Shown here: positions 15,602-16,751 of the stretch, in pieces | How the letters are laid out: each line of letters starts with the position of its first letter | Numbering within the stretch: position 1 is the stretch's first letter | Origin: Clostridiales bacterium | GTDB lineage: Bacteria; Bacillota; Clostridia; Oscillospirales; Oscillospiraceae | NCBI GenBank assembly: GCA_019418625.1 | Contig: DYBL01000053.1 | Coordinates: 1-16,751, forward strand | Length of the DNA: 16,751 nt | Direction of reading: 5' to 3' | Made by a program: the position numbers and the translations under genes | The notes under the pieces: model-generated | Database searches by the model: none | What the model was told of the DNA's origin: nothing | Seen by the model: only the letters and a program-made list of their open reading frames with translations

Positions 15602-15705
15602 TTATTTGAAAATGTGATTTTAAGTATAATTTGAATATTTTGGTTGAGTTTAATTTTAAATTTTTGAAATATTTATAATTTTAATAACTTTTATTAATTT
15701 TGGAT
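15602..15705 (-). other. Extremely AT-rich untranslated leader
   Basis: Between the predicted transcription start (about 15699) and the inverted repeat the sequence is almost entirely A and T, in sharp contrast with the GC-rich surroundings. No reading frame or RNA gene is seen. It gives the DUF2325 operon an untranslated leader of about 140 bases in total. Confidence 0.6.
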
Positions 15706-15733
15706 ATTATCACACGCGGTGCATATTTGTCAA
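15706..15733 (-). promoter_or_regulatory. Strong promoter of the DUF2325 operon
   Basis: On the minus strand a perfect TTGACA (15733-15728) is followed after 16 bases by GATAAT (15711-15706), with an upstream TG giving an extended -10 (TGTGATAAT). It is directed at the DUF2325 gene and is the only good promoter seen for that operon. Confidence 0.75.
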
Positions 15734-16002
15734 TAGTAATTTTCTTTTTTGGGCAAAAGACGGGGCTTTATGAAACTTTTTGCATAAAGAAATGAAGGGG
15801 CGTTCTACTGCTGCAATTGCAGATAGAATCTTATATCCAGAATCGTATACAAGGTTAAAGCGTATAACCATATTTGGAAATTTTGCGCGCAGTGCTGTAT
15901 GCTGGAAATCTAACTGTGTGCACATTGAAGCCTGGCTGATAAAAAGTGCAGCTTAGGTCAGTTTACAAGGAACTACACGCAGACCGTGAAACGGGCTGCT
16001 GA
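15734..16002. other. Gene-free stretch between the DUF2325 operon and the transfer-origin region
   Basis: I see no supported gene here. A 71-codon leftward frame (15710-15925) lacks a ribosome binding site and overlaps the DUF2325 promoter. Composition shifts from AT-rich to balanced across this stretch, so the edge of a mobile element may lie within it, but no attachment-site repeat can be recognised. Confidence 0.4.
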
Positions 16003-16051
16003 CAACAAACGGCGCTATGCTCCCGGCTGGGTGCATAGCACCTGTTTGTTG
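16003..16051. repeat. Long imperfect hairpin beside oriT
   Basis: Arms 16003-16020 and 16033-16051 share CAACAAAC and GCTATGC with a short mismatched centre, around a 12-base loop. It is the first of three successive hairpins leading up to the predicted nick site, a layout common in transfer origins. Confidence 0.7.
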
Positions 16052-16060
16052 CGGGGGTTT

Positions 16061-16085
16061 CCAAAGGGGGCAGCGCCCCATTTGG
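16061..16085. repeat. GC-rich hairpin directly upstream of the oriT core
   Basis: CCAAA pairs with TTTGG and GGGGC with GCCCC, with a single G-A mismatch and an AGC loop. It abuts the oriT core. Confidence 0.75.
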
Positions 16086-16122
16086 CACACGACTTTGCGG
16101 AGCAAAGTGTAGTGTGTTATAC
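16085..16122 (+). other. oriT: MOBV/pMV158-type origin of transfer (oriT)
   Basis: GCACAC at 16085-16090 is followed by a perfect 7-bp hairpin, ACTTTGC-GGA-GCAAAGT (16092-16108), and then TAGTGTGTTATAC (16110-16122). The outer CACAC (16086-16090) pairs with GTGTG (16112-16116). From established knowledge the pMV158 oriT has the same layout: GCACAC, an ACTTTA hairpin, and the nick motif TAGTGTG/TTA cut by MobM-type relaxases. The predicted nick is between 16116 and 16117 on the strand shown. No relaxase gene is present in the window; it is expected to the right. This marks the DNA as mobilizable by conjugation, either as an integrated element or a former plasmid. Confidence 0.85.
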
Positions 16123-16526
16123 GCTCTGTCGGCGTTGCCCTGAAAATACCGTTGCCGCCGGGGAGGGCAAGGGCATTTGACGCGGCAGGAAAGCAGGGCT
16201 TTGTTTGGGGCTGGTAAGCCGGAAACAAAGGGCTGATTTCAGCAGCAGACAGGGCGTATTATGAAAGCCCCCGTCCCTCGTCCTCCGCCCCCGGCCTATG
16301 GGACAAAAAGTCCCAAAGCTCTGGACACCGTGACCAGATGTGTGGCCACACTCCGGGAAAAGTAGCAGGACGGCAGGAAACCGTCAAGGCTGAAATGAAT
16401 GGGCTGACGCCCGGCCTTGACCGTTCCCCGCCGCCCCGCTGGATGGGTGGACAAGGTGGCCAATCCCTAAAAGTGTTTGGCCGCACTCGTTCATTTTGGG
16501 GCCTTTCTTCTCCCAAAATTGAAATG

Positions 16527-16557
16527 GGCGGGAAAGCCCTAAAATGGCTTTCCCGCC
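16527..16557. repeat. Perfect 12-bp hairpin
   Basis: GGCGGGAAAGCC (16527-16538) and GGCTTTCCCGCC (16546-16557) around a 7-base loop. Neither side has a T run, so it is not a typical terminator; a structural or replication-related role in the mobile element is possible. Confidence 0.8.
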
Positions 16558-16569
16558 TTGATTACCCAT

Positions 16570-16652
16570 TAGCAAAGACGGGCGAGACTGTCAACGGCGG
16601 CGCTGAAAGCGCCGTTCATCTTGACCGTTGACTGGCTCGCCTGGCTTTGCTA
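16570..16652. repeat. Large imperfect inverted repeat with an inner hairpin
   Basis: Two 28-base arms (16570-16597 and 16625-16652) share AGCAAAG, GGCGAG and GTCAACGG blocks separated by a few mismatches. Within the loop, GGCGCT-GAA-AGCGCC (16599-16613) forms a further perfect stem. The 83-base structure resembles a single-strand initiation or transfer-associated structure; its function is not known. Confidence 0.75.
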
Positions 16653-16701
16653 CTGCCCGTAAGAGATGGAAAAACAAGATGGAAAACAAGGTTAAAAATG
16701 G

Positions 16702-16731
16702 TTGACAAGTCTATCGGATGTGTGTTATACT
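16702..16731 (+). promoter_or_regulatory. Near-consensus promoter reading out of the window
   Basis: TTGACA at 16702-16707 with TATACT at 16726-16731 (18-base spacing; 17 if TTATAC is used). It points right and the gene it drives lies beyond the window. In context that gene probably belongs to the mobile element. Confidence 0.75.
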
Positions 16732-16751
16732 GTGCGACAGTTTGAGATTGG

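Larger units (their letters stand above)
16123..16701. other. Structured non-coding region of a mobile element
   Basis: I find no supported gene in this stretch of nearly 580 bases; the open frames here lack ribosome binding sites and cross hairpins. It is dense in inverted repeats: TGGGAC/GTCCCA (16299-16315), the 12-base palindrome GTGTGGCCACAC (16340-16351), arms around GTCAAGGC (16379-16390 with 16414-16425), and the two larger structures listed separately. A tandem pair of GATGGAAAA-containing 13-mers lies at 16665-16690. Confidence 0.6.

Noticed and set aside
15710..15925. 71-codon leftward frame before the DUF2325 operon
   Set aside because: It lacks a Shine-Dalgarno, overlaps the TTGACA/GATAAT promoter and has no recognised family. 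A small gene or relic cannot be excluded.
15953..16228. 91-codon leftward frame through the oriT
   Set aside because: It crosses all three oriT hairpins and lacks a ribosome binding site; most likely spurious.
16338..16631. 97-codon rightward frame among the right-end hairpins
   Set aside because: Its coding would run through several inverted repeats. It has no start signal and low-complexity, unrecognised protein sequence.
1..16751. tRNA or rRNA genes, or an attachment site in a tRNA
   Set aside because: I looked for TPsiC-arm (GTTCGA) patterns and CCA-type ends on both strands and found none in a plausible cloverleaf context.

Overview
The window looks like chromosomal DNA of a GC-rich member of the Clostridia (Oscillospiraceae-like). 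The signs are strong AGGAGG ribosome binding sites, a MoeA/MobA molybdenum-cofactor pair, a clostridial-style membrane-anchored XRE regulator, and a pMV158-type transfer origin at the right end. The taxon is an inference from these features; no rRNA or tRNA gene is visible.

Left flank (1-3180): the 3' part of moeA and a complete mobA run rightward and end at a perfect 19-bp hairpin terminator. An XRE regulator with two membrane segments and a short, divergent cis-prenyltransferase (UppS family) run leftward. They are followed by a decayed C-terminal piece of an NhaC-type Na+/H+ antiporter. The first 70 bases form a perfect 26-bp inverted repeat that may be an assembly artefact.

CRISPR-Cas (3144-12971): a complete type I-C system, all read leftward. 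A promoter near 12940-12970 drives cas3-cas5c-cas8c-cas7c-cas4-cas1-cas2, with most junctions overlapping by 4 bases or nearly touching. A leader (5235-5398) follows, then 27 identical 33-bp repeats plus three decayed ones at the far end, and an intrinsic terminator. A strong internal Shine-Dalgarno and GTG inside cas8c mark the nested small subunit cas11c. The locus carries everything for adaptation (cas1, cas2, cas4), crRNA processing (cas5c), Cascade assembly (cas5c, cas7c, cas8c, cas11c) and target destruction (cas3).

Accessory operon (13072-15733): directly upstream of cas3, in the same direction and with no visible terminator between, lie two translationally coupled genes. The first encodes a 524-aa helical protein with a long coiled coil and a C-terminal DUF2325 domain; the second a 304-aa protein I cannot assign. 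They are visibly less GC-rich than the flank, start from a strong promoter, and have a very AT-rich leader with an inverted repeat. This is the best candidate here for an undescribed CRISPR-linked sensor, regulator or defence module.

Right end (15960-16751): non-coding, hairpin-rich DNA with a clear MOBV/pMV158-type oriT (nick motif TAGTGTG/TTATAC), several long inverted repeats, and a near-consensus promoter reading out of the window. It implies that a mobilizable or conjugative element begins here, and the DUF2325 operon and possibly the CRISPR-Cas locus may be its cargo.
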